Below are positions 32,531 through 41,950 of a DNA stretch of 64,000 bases, one piece after another. Made by a program: the position numbers and the translations under genes. The notes beneath the pieces were generated by a model that made no database searches, was not told the origin of the DNA, and worked only from the letters and a program-made list of their open reading frames with translations. Within the stretch, counting starts at the first letter, position 1. Each line of letters opens with the position of its first letter. The DNA comes from Persicitalea jodogahamensis. GTDB taxonomy: Bacteria; Bacteroidota; Bacteroidia; Cytophagales; Spirosomataceae. The stretch spans positions 124,001 to 188,000 of the forward strand of contig NZ_BMXF01000001.1 of the NCBI RefSeq assembly GCF_014651615.1, written 5' to 3'.

Positions 32531-34318
32531 ATGCATTCCTTTCACATACCCGTTCTCGGCCTGGGTTATTCGGTCGACACCCCCATCAAAGTCTCACCTT
32601 TTGGCATCAGTTCCGTGGCGTCTATCGTCGATGATGAGATGATTGAACGAATGCGGAAGTACCATGCCATTAAATCCCGGAAGTCTTTCGTGCCGATTAA
32701 GACAAATGAACCTGATTTCCGGAGCCGACGCATCACGGCTTACCTCAATCTGATGGACGAAATTATCGACGACACGTTCAATCATTTGCGCCGGGAGCCA
32801 TTCGGAAAAGGTACTGGAATTACCCGCTATTTCGAGCTTTTGCCCTGTACTTCACCCTTGAAAAAGCCGTATGTGCAGTGGCTGAATGCGCAGAATGGTG
32901 ATCAGAAAGCGCAGCTAGAACAAGAGCTGCGGGCAAGCCTGGTGAAAGGTAGTATAGACGTCAACATTATGTCCAAAGTGGATAAAATGAATAAAAGTGC
33001 GAGCGGAGAAATGCTGGGCGACGAGGACTCCGACGCCTCTGCCGCGCTCCGGGGCTTTGCCCAAAGTACCCTTGCTTCCTCGCTGGTACTTTCAGCCGGA
33101 ATGAATCCCCGGTTGTACGGTTATCTGGAAAAATTCCGGGATTTCTACCCAGATGAAAAAGGCAGGTTGAAAAAAAAGATCATTTTGAAAGTCAGCGACT
33201 TTCGTTCGGCGTTTATTCAGGCGAAATTTTTGGCAAAAAAGGGGATCTGGATCTCGGAATTCCGCATCGAATCGGGCTTGAACTGCGGCGGCCACGCCTT
33301 TGCCACCGATGGCTATCTGCTGGGCCCAATTCTGGAGGAATTCAAGACGAAGCGGAAGGAAATGAGCGCCGAATTGTTTGCCATGTACCAGACTGCCCTG
33401 GCGACAAAAGGACTACACATTGACACCATGCCCGCTTTGCTGATCACCGTACAGGGAGGGATCGGAACGGCCAAAGAACACGAATTTCTGCTCCGGCACT
33501 ACGGGGTAGATGCCGCGGGCTGGGGTAGTCCATTCTTGCTGGTACCCGAAGTGACTAACGTGGATGCCGACACGCTCAACGATCTCGTGGAGGCCGATAG
33601 CAGCGATTATTACGTCAGTGACTCGTCGCCTCTGGGGGTACTTTTCAATAATTTCCGCAACAGCTCGGCGGAAAAAGACCGGTTGGCACGCATCGCCAAA
33701 GGAAGGCCTGGTAGTCCCTGCAAAAAGAAGTATCTCGTTTCCAACACTGAATTTACGGAGGAACCGATTTGCCTGGCCTCCCGGGAATATCAGCATTTGA
33801 AACTAAATCAGCTGAAAAGTCTGAATCTTGAAGCTCAGGAGTACGAAATTCAGGCCAATGCCATCACTCAGAAGATTTGCCTGTGCGATGGGCTAAGTAC
33901 CTCGACCCTCCTGAAAAACAACCTGTTGGCACCCCGGGAGAACAAGTCCGTGGCGATTTGTCCGGGGCCGAATCTGGCCTGGTTTTCCCGCACCTACTCC
34001 CTTGAAGAAATGGCGGGACATATCTACGGAAAAACCGATTTGCTGGCTGGGGTGAAACGGCCCAATATGTTTATCAACGAATTGACTCTTTATGTGGAGT
34101 ACTACATTAAAGAGCGCGGGGTTTATACGAAAAATCCCACGCCGAAAAAGTTGAAATACCTGCAAAAATTTGCCGGACAGATTTTGGCCGGTATCGACTA
34201 CTACAGGGCCTTGGTGGAAGAACTCACGAACGAGACTGATGAATACCGTCGGGAAATGCAGAATCAACTGGTCATCAGCGAAGATCAGGTAAGGGAATGC
34301 GTCATGGAATTTGCATAG
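32531..34318 (+). CDS. Large nitronate-monooxygenase-like (FMN TIM-barrel) protein, function unknown
   Basis: A 595-residue soluble protein with no signal peptide. Parts recall nitronate monooxygenases (2-nitropropane dioxygenases) in the same order: IPVLGLGYSVDTPIKVSPFG at residues 6-25 (barrel strand 1), FRIESGLNCGGHAFATDG near 250 (compare the family's E-A-G-G-H motif with its His), and LLITVQGGIGTAKEHEFLLR near 305 followed by YGVDAAGWGSPFLLVPE, which resembles the phosphate-binding Gly loop. The protein is far longer than the usual 320-350 residues. The C-terminal half adds a Cys-rich stretch (GSPCKKKYL, EEPICLASREY, ICLCDGLS, AICPGPNLAWFS). I know similar proteins as 'hypothetical' in Bacteroidota. 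Single gene, function unknown. Confidence 0.75.
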   Translation: MHSFHIPVLGLGYSVDTPIKVSPFGISSVASIVDDEMIERMRKYHAIKSRKSFVPIKTNEPDFRSRRITAYLNLMDEIIDDTFNHLRREPFGKGTGITRYFELLPCTSPLKKPYVQWLNAQNGDQKAQLEQELRASLVKGSIDVNIMSKVDKMNKSASGEMLGDEDSDASAALRGFAQSTLASSLVLSAGMNPRLYGYLEKFRDFYPDEKGRLKKKIILKVSDFRSAFIQAKFLAKKGIWISEFRIESGLNCGGHAFATDGYLLGPILEEFKTKRKEMSAELFAMYQTALATKGLHIDTMPALLITVQGGIGTAKEHEFLLRHYGVDAAGWGSPFLLVPEVTNVDADTLNDLVEADSSDYYVSDSSPLGVLFNNFRNSSAEKDRLARIAKGRPGSPCKKKYLVSNTEFTEEPICLASREYQHLKLNQLKSLNLEAQEYEIQANAITQKICLCDGLSTSTLLKNNLLAPRENKSVAICPGPNLAWFSRTYSLEEMAGHIYGKTDLLAGVKRPNMFINELTLYVEYYIKERGVYTKNPTPKKLKYLQKFAGQILAGIDYYRALVEELTNETDEYRREMQNQLVISEDQVRECVMEFA

Positions 34319-34453
34319 GCAAGTGTCGTTTTTTATGAGTGCATCCTGGCGATTTTTCAGCGTGAAAAAAAGGTGCCGTTCCCCAGAGCTAGGCTGATCG
34401 TCGAACAATATCAGACCATAGCATTCCTTCAAAAATACGAAAGATCCTCTTTT

Positions 34454-35911
34454 TCAATCTTGGGGAGATGCATCACTTTGCTGCTTTTTCTGCTCAATGA
34501 AATAGTCGTTCATGTTGTACTCGGAAGCTGCCGCCCACTTGACGTTGACGGTCGGCAGATGTTTCTTTAAACCCGCTTTTACTTTGGCGTATTGGGGCTG
34601 GCTGGCCACGTTATGCCACTCATTGGGGTCGTTTTTTACCCTGTACAATTCCTCAGAGCCATCTTCGTAATGAATGTAGCGGTAGTCTTTCGTTTTGACC
34701 GCATGATTGTTTCTGGCCCAGGTCGAGATGGCTGGATGCGGCCAGTGGGCTTTGGGCGATTTTAAAAGGGGGAGCAGGCTGCGGGCTTCCAGATTTTTAT
34801 TGGGAGCCAGTCCGCATAGATCGGTCAGGGTAGGGTAGATGGAAAATAACTCGACAGGGGCATCGATTTTGGTGTTCTGCGGGATATTCGGTCCGGAAAA
34901 AATCAACGGAGCAGCGGTAGCTCGCTCCCACAGGCACATCTTGGCGAAAGTACCCTTCTCGCCAAGGCGGTAGCCGTGGTCCGACCACAGAACAACGATG
35001 GTGTTTTTCGCGTAGGGACTGGCTTCAAGCGCATCGAGTACTTGACCCACGTAATGGTCCACAAACGAAACACTGGCCAGGTACCCTTGCAGAATGTCCT
35101 TCCATTGGCCGGTTTGGATGGCCCAGTCGGTCGTGGGCATCATGGGCCAATCGTCCACGCGTAGTGCGATGGGAGGAAGGTCCTCCCGGTCGGATTTCAG
35201 GTAGGGTGGCTCATGCAACTTTTCAGGGTCGTATAAGTCGAACCATTTTTGTGGAACATGCCAGGGTACGTGCGGGCGCAGAAACCCCACCGAAAGGAAA
35301 AAGGGCTGATCATACGTACGCTTCAGTCGCTCAATGGCCCATTGTGCAGACTGGAAATCAGGCATTTGTTCATCCTTTTCCGGAAAAGCACCCCAGTCGG
35401 TCGAAGTCTGTTTTTCGTTCCAGTGTAGGGGTTTGGGCGGCTTGGGGCCGAAGCCTTTCGCCCGCCCTCCACTTTCATCGAGAAGGCCCTCCGGGGCGTG
35501 CTCATGAAAGATTTTCCCGACACCCATGGTATAGTATCCCGCATCCTTGAAGTACTGGTGCAAAAAAGTGTTCTGCCGGGTGGCTGCGTTGGCTTCCCTG
35601 ATCTTGTTGTCGTCGATCATGCCGTAAATACCCGTTGTTGAAGGTCTGAGTCCCGTCATTATGGCGGTTCGCGAGGGGCTGCACATGGGCGACTGGCACT
35701 GGGCATTGGTGAACAGGACACCTTTACCAATAAGCTTGTCAAGGTTAGGGGTGATCGCGTCGGGATGCCCCATGCCCCCAATGAAGTCGTTGAGGTCATC
35801 AACTGAAATCATGACTACGTTGGGGGCCTTGGCTTGTTGGGCGACAGCTGCTTTGAGAAAACCTGCCGATATCAAGGCACCCAAAAGGATTGTTCTTACC
35901 AAATTTTTCAT
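34454..35911 (-). CDS. Secreted sulfatase, SusCD locus 1
   Basis: A 485-residue exported sulfatase of the alkaline-phosphatase superfamily. The ATG at 35911 (MKNLVRTILLGALISAG) gives a signal peptide ending AQQAK; the frame extends further upstream but that part overlaps susD. Active-site features: VVMISVDDLNDF (metal Asp pair, about 28-37), the sulfatase signature CSPSRTAIMTG near residue 74, in which Cys must become formylglycine, VGKIFHEH, and VVLWSDHGYRLGEKG. The overall pattern (PDAITPNLDKL, GHPD) is like iduronate-2-sulfatase-type enzymes. Last gene of the sigma-fecR-susC-susD operon, 44 bases after susD, so it probably desulfates the glycan imported by that pair. Confidence 0.92.
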   Translation of the reverse strand: MKNLVRTILLGALISAGFLKAAVAQQAKAPNVVMISVDDLNDFIGGMGHPDAITPNLDKLIGKGVLFTNAQCQSPMCSPSRTAIMTGLRPSTTGIYGMIDDNKIREANAATRQNTFLHQYFKDAGYYTMGVGKIFHEHAPEGLLDESGGRAKGFGPKPPKPLHWNEKQTSTDWGAFPEKDEQMPDFQSAQWAIERLKRTYDQPFFLSVGFLRPHVPWHVPQKWFDLYDPEKLHEPPYLKSDREDLPPIALRVDDWPMMPTTDWAIQTGQWKDILQGYLASVSFVDHYVGQVLDALEASPYAKNTIVVLWSDHGYRLGEKGTFAKMCLWERATAAPLIFSGPNIPQNTKIDAPVELFSIYPTLTDLCGLAPNKNLEARSLLPLLKSPKAHWPHPAISTWARNNHAVKTKDYRYIHYEDGSEELYRVKNDPNEWHNVASQPQYAKVKAGLKKHLPTVNVKWAAASEYNMNDYFIEQKKQQSDASPQD

Positions 35912-35955
35912 ACGACTACGCTTGGGATTGGGGGAAGGGCAGGCAAGGTACTTCA

Positions 35956-37464
35956 TCAATACCCCGGGTTCTGCGTCCAGCTATTGAGCCTGATTTCGTT
36001 TAACGGCAGAGGTAACAGGTAGTCCCGATTGGAATCAACAGGCCGGGTTTCGTAGGCACCGGGGCCCGTAAAGGATTCTTGCAGAATACCCCAGCGCTTT
36101 ATGTCAAACCAGCGCTTGAATTCAAAGGCCAGTTCCAGCCTTCTCTCCTCCCTGACCAGCTTAATAAAGTCAGTTGCATTGATTTGAGGAGTAACATCCG
36201 CCGGAAAGCTCGTGGTGATTTTGCCATTGAAACGCGCCCTGGCTCTGATCGCATTGATGTAGCCAATCGCTTCGGCATTTACGCCCTCCGACTCAGCGAT
36301 GGCTTCTGCCGCCATCAGCAGCACGTCGGCATAGCGGTATATGTGGTAGTCGTTGTCTGCCCGCCGGTCGTCGCCCGCATCCTGGGGGCCTGGAAAACGG
36401 TAGTATTTTGCAATGTGCGGACGCTTTACGGGTATGCTGGCGGCCTTAACTATTGAAACCTTCTGACCGTTGATAAGCACAGAATCTTCAAAACTGACGG
36501 CCCGCCGATAGTCCCGCGCATCCCAGGAGTTATACACAGCCATGGTAGGCACTACCACCGAAAGGCTTCGGGGGAGCAGCCCCCTGGGTCTGGTTTGAGA
36601 GATAAGCCAGTCTTCGTTGATCCCACCGTCGCCCAACAGGTTATTCTGCCAATCGGCCACGAAGATGGGTTCTTTGATTGATGCTGCCAAAGTACCGTTG
36701 AAAAGATCCTGATAGTTTTTCTCCAGACGATAATTGAAAAGCCCGCTGGCGTTATTGATAACATAGCGGGCTTCCGTGGCTGCTTTGTCAAATTGTTGCT
36801 GGGTTAAATACACATCAGCCAGGACAGTAGCAGCAGTTCCCGAGGTGGCCCGGTTTCTGGGATCTCCGGTGTGCCGATCGGGGAGGTTTTTCCTGGCGAA
36901 AAGTAAATCCTCCTCGATCGACTGGTAGATTTGTGCTACCGGAGTACGGGCTACCCCGTTCAACTGGGCTGTGGTTTCCACCGGCTTGTCAAGGTAGGGT
37001 ACATCCCCGAATATCCTGACCAGATTAAAGTAGGAAAAAGCTCTAATAAACCTGCCTTCAGCTTCCAGACTGGTCTTTTTCACGGGGTCGCCTTTTACGG
37101 ATTTAGCAGCTTCAATGGCAGTGTTTGCTGCCGAAACGGTTCGATAAAAAGCCTCCCAGACATTTTTGGATAAATCGTTTTGAGAGTCCATATCAAATTC
37201 ATCAATTTGTTTACGATCGGCCAGGGTCCCTAAATCGCCAATGGCTGCCATATCGCTCCGTAGCATGAGCATGACGGGCAGTTCGCGTCCGTACAGATTG
37301 ACGGAAACGAATTGGCTGTATGCACCAAAAATTCCGGCCTCGACGTCCGTGGTACTTTTGAAAAATGATTCAGGCGCCAGCAAACCCTTGGGCTCTTCGG
37401 CCAGATCCGTACATCCCGTGAGTGACACAAAGACAAGGGAAAAAAGTATCGTTATCTTCTTCAT
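35956..37464 (-). CDS. susD: SusD/RagB-type nutrient-binding lipoprotein, locus 1
   Basis: A 502-residue lipoprotein (MKKITILFSLVFVSLTGC, lipobox SLTGC) on the cell surface, capping the SusC channel. SusD features are seen: DVEAGIFGAYSQFVSV, repeated TPR-like helices such as TSLEAEGRFIRAFSYFNLVR (about 130-150), DVYLTQQQFDKAATEARYVI, and the C-terminal DVLLMAAEAIAESEGVNAEA, VREERRLELAFEFKRWFDIK and NEIRLNSWTQNPGY. It follows susC with an 11-base gap. The ligand cannot be predicted from sequence; the sulfatase next to it suggests a sulfated glycan or glycoconjugate. Confidence 0.93.
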   Translation of the reverse strand: MKKITILFSLVFVSLTGCTDLAEEPKGLLAPESFFKSTTDVEAGIFGAYSQFVSVNLYGRELPVMLMLRSDMAAIGDLGTLADRKQIDEFDMDSQNDLSKNVWEAFYRTVSAANTAIEAAKSVKGDPVKKTSLEAEGRFIRAFSYFNLVRIFGDVPYLDKPVETTAQLNGVARTPVAQIYQSIEEDLLFARKNLPDRHTGDPRNRATSGTAATVLADVYLTQQQFDKAATEARYVINNASGLFNYRLEKNYQDLFNGTLAASIKEPIFVADWQNNLLGDGGINEDWLISQTRPRGLLPRSLSVVVPTMAVYNSWDARDYRRAVSFEDSVLINGQKVSIVKAASIPVKRPHIAKYYRFPGPQDAGDDRRADNDYHIYRYADVLLMAAEAIAESEGVNAEAIGYINAIRARARFNGKITTSFPADVTPQINATDFIKLVREERRLELAFEFKRWFDIKRWGILQESFTGPGAYETRPVDSNRDYLLPLPLNEIRLNSWTQNPGY

Positions 37465-37475
37465 TTTTTTCCTGT

Positions 37476-40400
37476 TTAGAAAGTGAGGTTTAAACCAACC
37501 GTATAGGATTTAACGTTGGGGTAGCTGTCGTAATCGCCACCCAGATTGACGTTCCCGGCGCCCCGAAAGGCCACTTCGGGATCTACTCCGGTATATTTGG
37601 TAAACGTTAGTATGTTTTGGGCGCTGACGAACAGGCGGGCGTTACTGATTTTTATCCGGGCGAGGGTTTCTTTTGGAAAGTTGTAGCCCAGAGACAGGTT
37701 TTTAAGTCGGACGTAGGACCTATCCTCAATGAAGCGGGTCGAGGAGTGATTGGTCCGGTCTGTGGTAGCCTTGGGAATGTTCGTGTTAGTGTTGGTAGGT
37801 GTCCAGCGATTCAGGGCGTCAAGAGAAGCATTTGTAATTCCATTCAACTGGCCGAGTTCCATGGCGGTGAAGTTGTATATATCACCGCCCACGCTCGCCT
37901 GAAAAAATACATTCAGATCGAATCCCAGGTAGGAAAAATCATTGTTCAGGCTCCAGATGTACTTCGGATTAGGATTACCGATGATGGTACGGTCGTCAAT
38001 GGTCAGGACACCGTCTCCATTCAGGTCCCGGAATTTTTCGCCACCTGCGACCTGCTCAAATCCCCCACCTGGCAGGAAGCTATCGCCCGCCTGGTATACT
38101 CCATCGTAGATAAAGCCGTAAAAAGTACCCACGGGTTCGCCCTCCCGCAGAATGGAGGTATTGCCAGGACGCAACACCCCCGGTGCACCGCCAAACTCCC
38201 GGTCGAGACCTCCGGGCAGAGCCAGTACTTTGTTGCGGTTAAACGTGATATTGAAATTGGAAGACCATTTGAGAGCACCCACCAGATTCTTGGTTGTGGC
38301 CGAGAACTCAAACCCTTTATTTTCAATTTTCCCAAAATTCTCTGTCCGGCTTGTGTACCCCGAAAAAGAGGTGATGGGCACGGTAAAAAGCAGGTCAGAG
38401 GTTTGTTTGTTGTAATAATCTCCCGACAGATTGATTCGTCCGCCGAGCAGGTCAAAATCGGTACCTATGTTAAACTGAGCGGTGGTTTCCCAAGTGAGAT
38501 CCTTGTTGGCAATGGCCGTAGGCCGCACAGCATTCAGAACGGTGTTGCCGATCGAAAAAAGAACCGGCGAAATGCGGGAAAACGACTGGTAGGGGCCGAT
38601 GGCCTGATTGCCGGTAATACCGTAGCTGGTTCTGAGCTTTAAGGTAGTGATGACATTGTTTTTGGGGAAGAAATCCTCATTCGCTACGTTCCATGCAAAC
38701 GCACCCGACGGAAAAAAAGACCACTTATTGCCTTCGCTGAATTGGGAAGCGCCGTCGTAGCGACCGGTGGCAGTAAAAAGGTAGCGGTCGTCGAAGTTGT
38801 AATTCAGCCGTGAGTAATACGATACGATTTCGGAGGAAGTGGTGTTGGAGCTTGCAGGCTGCCAATTGGATCCTGCATCCAGGTTCCAGAACCCAAAAGC
38901 ATCCGTAATGAAGCCTTTGTTAGAGGCAGAAAAGTTTTCGTTATTGAATTTCTGATAGGAGTATCCCCCCACCAGCGAAACAGTATGGCGCTCGGCGAAT
39001 GTTCTAGTATAATTGAAGTAGTTTTCGCTGATAAGGTTTAACCGTCTGATGGTCGATAGTATCCCCTCACCATTGCTGGCAATTCCTTCAGCAGAAATCC
39101 GGTTGTTGTACTGGCCGTTTCTTTGGTTGTTGAAGCTTACACCCAGTGTCGAGTTGAAAAACAAACCGTCGAGTATGCGGTAACGCAGCTGAAAATTCGT
39201 TTGCACATTTTCTCCTATGCGCTCGATGGTCCTGCCGTCCAGCACGGCCATTGGGTTCTCGTAAGGGGCCGTGCCAACGTTACTGGTCGTATACACACCG
39301 TTTTCGTCCAGTATGCCCCGGTTGGGTTCAAATCGTTGGGCGGAGGCAATGACTCCGGCCGTGTTTGCCCCGCTGGGATTCTGGCTATACACGCCATCCT
39401 GTTTTTCCCGGCGCAAAAACGTACTGAAGCTGAGATTGAGCCGCTCGGTGGCATCGATGCTAAGTCTTGTATTCAGAGAAATCCGGTTGAAGTCCGATGT
39501 CTGGATAATACCGGCCTGTTGGTACATGGCCCCGGAAACATAGTATTTCACCTTATCAGTACCTCCCGAAACGGAAAGCTGATTGTTCCAGATCGAGCCG
39601 GGACGGAAAATGAGCTCCTGCCAATCGGTGGCGTTGCTCAAATCATTGGGATCATAATAATTGGTACCCCGGGCCTCGTTGATGTACTCGGCGTAATCTT
39701 TGGCTCCAAGCACCGCTTGCCGACCCACTTCTTTCTGACTGGAAAACGAACTGTTGAAAGCGATTTTGGGTTTCCCGATGGTTCCGGTTTTGGTGGTGAC
39801 CATCACCACACCGTTAGCGCCCCTTGAGCCGTAGATTGCCGTCGAAGAAGCGTCTTTCAGCACTTCGATGGAAGCGATATCTTCGGGAGGGGGCATCACT
39901 CCTCCCACGATTCCGTCTACAACGAAGAGCGGGTCGCTGCTGGCGTTAATCGATGTCGCCCCACGAACCCTGATTTTATAGCCGGAGCCCGGCTCGCCGT
40001 TGACAGCCTGGATTTGCACACCGGGGGCGCGTCCCTGCAAGGCTTGAACGGCATCCTGTGCCGGGTACGCCGTAAGTTGCTTTTCGCCCACGCTGGCCAC
40101 CGACCCGGTCAGGTCGCTTTTTTTCTGAGTGCCATAACCCACGACCACTATTTCCTCCAGCGATTTTGTATCAGTCTGTAAAGTAATCGCAATCTGGTTT
40201 TGGCTTTCCAATGAAACTTCCTGACTGAGGTACCCCACAAAGCTGAACACCAGTACCGGTGAGCCAATCTCTGGCACATCCAGCTGAAAGCGCCCGTCGG
40301 TATTGGTCGTGGTGCCCCGCTGGGTGCCTTTGAGCACCACGCTTACGCCGGGCAGGCCGGTGTTGGTTTCGTCCACGACACGCCCGGTGATCTGCCGGTC

Positions 40401-40814
40401 TTTGGGCAACTCTACTGAACGGGGTACGAAACCCGTAGGTTCTTCAATACCCGGCTTGCTTTTCCGAAGTAAAATCCTGTTTTCAATCACTTCGTAGTCA
40501 ATATCAATCGGTTTCAAAACCTCATCCAGTACCGCCGACAACTTGCGGTTGGTGACGTTCAACGACACCCGCTGTCCGGATTTGATCTTGGTGCTGTATA
40601 CGAACTTTACCAGGGCTTCTTTTTCGATATGTCCTAGTACTTCTTTCAGCTCCACCCGCTCGCCGCGAATTGAAATGGTGCGGTTGAGTACCTCCTGAGC
40701 CCGGGTAGTATGAGCTGTTGCCAGGCTGGTACACAGAAGAATAAGCACTACTTGTGAAAACGTAATTTTCATGACCTTCCACAAATTTTTGGGAATGGGT
40801 ACTGGTTTTTTCAT
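37476..40814 (-). CDS. susC: SusC/RagA TonB-linked outer-membrane transporter with STN domain, locus 1
   Basis: A 1112-residue outer-membrane transporter. Order of domains: signal peptide (residues 15-39, MKITFSQVVLILLCTSLATA), an STN secretin/TonB N-terminal domain (about 45-120, KEVLGHIEKEALVKFVYSTK), a carboxypeptidase-regulatory-like domain (about 140-220, GRVVDETNTGLPGVSVVLKG), a plug (about 230-345, KSDLTGSVASVGEKQL and IEVLKDASSTAIYGSRGANG) and a 22-strand barrel to the C-terminal GLNLTF. The STN domain indicates that, besides import with SusD, it signals through FecR to the ECF sigma factor at the head of the operon. Normal length for the class. Confidence 0.95.
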   Translation of the reverse strand: MKKPVPIPKNLWKVMKITFSQVVLILLCTSLATAHTTRAQEVLNRTISIRGERVELKEVLGHIEKEALVKFVYSTKIKSGQRVSLNVTNRKLSAVLDEVLKPIDIDYEVIENRILLRKSKPGIEEPTGFVPRSVELPKDRQITGRVVDETNTGLPGVSVVLKGTQRGTTTNTDGRFQLDVPEIGSPVLVFSFVGYLSQEVSLESQNQIAITLQTDTKSLEEIVVVGYGTQKKSDLTGSVASVGEKQLTAYPAQDAVQALQGRAPGVQIQAVNGEPGSGYKIRVRGATSINASSDPLFVVDGIVGGVMPPPEDIASIEVLKDASSTAIYGSRGANGVVMVTTKTGTIGKPKIAFNSSFSSQKEVGRQAVLGAKDYAEYINEARGTNYYDPNDLSNATDWQELIFRPGSIWNNQLSVSGGTDKVKYYVSGAMYQQAGIIQTSDFNRISLNTRLSIDATERLNLSFSTFLRREKQDGVYSQNPSGANTAGVIASAQRFEPNRGILDENGVYTTSNVGTAPYENPMAVLDGRTIERIGENVQTNFQLRYRILDGLFFNSTLGVSFNNQRNGQYNNRISAEGIASNGEGILSTIRRLNLISENYFNYTRTFAERHTVSLVGGYSYQKFNNENFSASNKGFITDAFGFWNLDAGSNWQPASSNTTSSEIVSYYSRLNYNFDDRYLFTATGRYDGASQFSEGNKWSFFPSGAFAWNVANEDFFPKNNVITTLKLRTSYGITGNQAIGPYQSFSRISPVLFSIGNTVLNAVRPTAIANKDLTWETTAQFNIGTDFDLLGGRINLSGDYYNKQTSDLLFTVPITSFSGYTSRTENFGKIENKGFEFSATTKNLVGALKWSSNFNITFNRNKVLALPGGLDREFGGAPGVLRPGNTSILREGEPVGTFYGFIYDGVYQAGDSFLPGGGFEQVAGGEKFRDLNGDGVLTIDDRTIIGNPNPKYIWSLNNDFSYLGFDLNVFFQASVGGDIYNFTAMELGQLNGITNASLDALNRWTPTNTNTNIPKATTDRTNHSSTRFIEDRSYVRLKNLSLGYNFPKETLARIKISNARLFVSAQNILTFTKYTGVDPEVAFRGAGNVNLGGDYDSYPNVKSYTVGLNLTF

Positions 40815-40853
40815 AGTTTTACTTGTTTTTTAATTGGTAAAATTGAGAAACAG

Positions 40854-40925
40854 CACCCTCCCACAGATTGGCGTTTGTAGAGGGTGTTCCAATGAAGCCG
40901 AATGTGCTGGACACACATTCGGCTT
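40854..40925 (-). promoter_or_regulatory. Two hairpins between fecR and susC, locus 1
   Basis: Stem A is perfect over 12 bases (40895-40906 with 40914-40925, loop 7); stem B pairs CACCCTC at 40854-40860 with GAGGGTG at 40880-40886. Both lie in the 116-base gap after fecR. On the minus strand neither is followed by a clear T-run, so mRNA processing, transcript stability or attenuation setting the fecR:susC ratio is more likely than a full terminator. On the plus strand stem A does have a T-run. Confidence 0.5.
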
Positions 40926-40930
40926 TTTTC

Positions 40931-41929
40931 TTAACAGCCGTCGCCGTTGATAAACACCACCGTGCCGCGCTTTTCGTAGGTGGCATCAATGGATTTACAG
41001 AGTAGCTCGAGCTGGGTAAAGAGGGATAGCCCGTTCAGGTCGGCAGTGATGTGGCAGTCCTTTACCGTCGGATTCGAAATAATGAATTCAATGCCGTATT
41101 GCCGGGTGAGTTCGGCCAGCACTTTCTCAAAGGAAGTCTCCCGAAAGACCAGTGCCGCCTTTGATTCGCGTTCTGGCAAAACCACCACGGGCTCATCCAC
41201 GATGCCGGAGATTATGTTGCGGGTACGGGTATCGTAAATTACACGTTGATTCGGTGTGATAATCAGGCCGTTATGTTCACTTTTCTTTGCGGAATTCTGT
41301 GCGTAAACCGACACCTTACCCGACCGGACCGACACCTCGGTAGTCTGGCCCTTTGGGTTGTGTTTAATCCGGAAACTTGTACCGAGCACTTCCGTCACCA
41401 GTTCGCCGCTATGTACCACGAAGGGCCGGGTCACATCGCGCTTCACCTCAAAAAATGCTTCTCCTGTAAGGTAGACTTCCCGGCGGGCCTGGTCAAAGGT
41501 TTTTTCGTACACCAGGCTGCCATTGTTAGCCAGAAGTACTTTGGTACCATCGGGGAGTGTCACTTCCTGCTCGGTTGAATTGGTGTTCTTTACCTCGATT
41601 CCGGTTTGCGGGCGCACCAGGGAAGCGACGAGCGATCCAGAAGCATTCTCAGGCTGGCTTATCAGCCATACCAGGCCAAGAAGCACGGATGCGGCTACAC
41701 CCGATAGCCAGACCAGGCGAATGACATTATTTCTGAGAGCAGGACGTACCTGCTTACGGATAGTCTGCCATAGTCGTTTTTCAATGATCTCTTTTTGAGG
41801 CTCCGGCAGGTGCAGATCTACCTGATTGGCGGGCGATTCGTACCAGTCTGTCAAGAGCTGATCTTCCTCCTGGGTGGTTTGCCCTTCCAGATAGCGCTTC
41901 AGGAGTTGGTTGAATTCTTGCTGGGTCAT
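40931..41929 (-). CDS. fecR: FecR family anti-sigma factor, locus 1
   Basis: A 332-residue inner-membrane regulator. The cytoplasmic N-terminal domain (about 1-70, NQLLKRYLEGQTTQEEDQLL) binds the ECF sigma factor, followed by one membrane helix (about 84-102, VWLSGVAASVLLGLVWLI) and a periplasmic FecR domain with QEVTLPDGTKVLLANNGSLV, VYLTGEAFFEVKRD and VLGTSFRIKHN, typical of the family. The C-terminal STN-like part (YGIEFIISNPTVKDCHIT) senses the partner STN of SusC. It follows the sigma factor by 21 bases; substrate binding at SusC probably releases the sigma factor through it. Confidence 0.92.
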   Translation of the reverse strand: MTQQEFNQLLKRYLEGQTTQEEDQLLTDWYESPANQVDLHLPEPQKEIIEKRLWQTIRKQVRPALRNNVIRLVWLSGVAASVLLGLVWLISQPENASGSLVASLVRPQTGIEVKNTNSTEQEVTLPDGTKVLLANNGSLVYEKTFDQARREVYLTGEAFFEVKRDVTRPFVVHSGELVTEVLGTSFRIKHNPKGQTTEVSVRSGKVSVYAQNSAKKSEHNGLIITPNQRVIYDTRTRNIISGIVDEPVVVLPERESKAALVFRETSFEKVLAELTRQYGIEFIISNPTVKDCHITADLNGLSLFTQLELLCKSIDATYEKRGTVVFINGDGC

Positions 41930-41950
41930 GTTGATGGGGCGATTGATAGC

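Noticed and set aside
37617-38642. 341-codon plus-strand open frame opposite susC of locus 1
   Set aside because: It is a shadow of the SusC barrel coding sequence, with no signal, domain or start context of its own.
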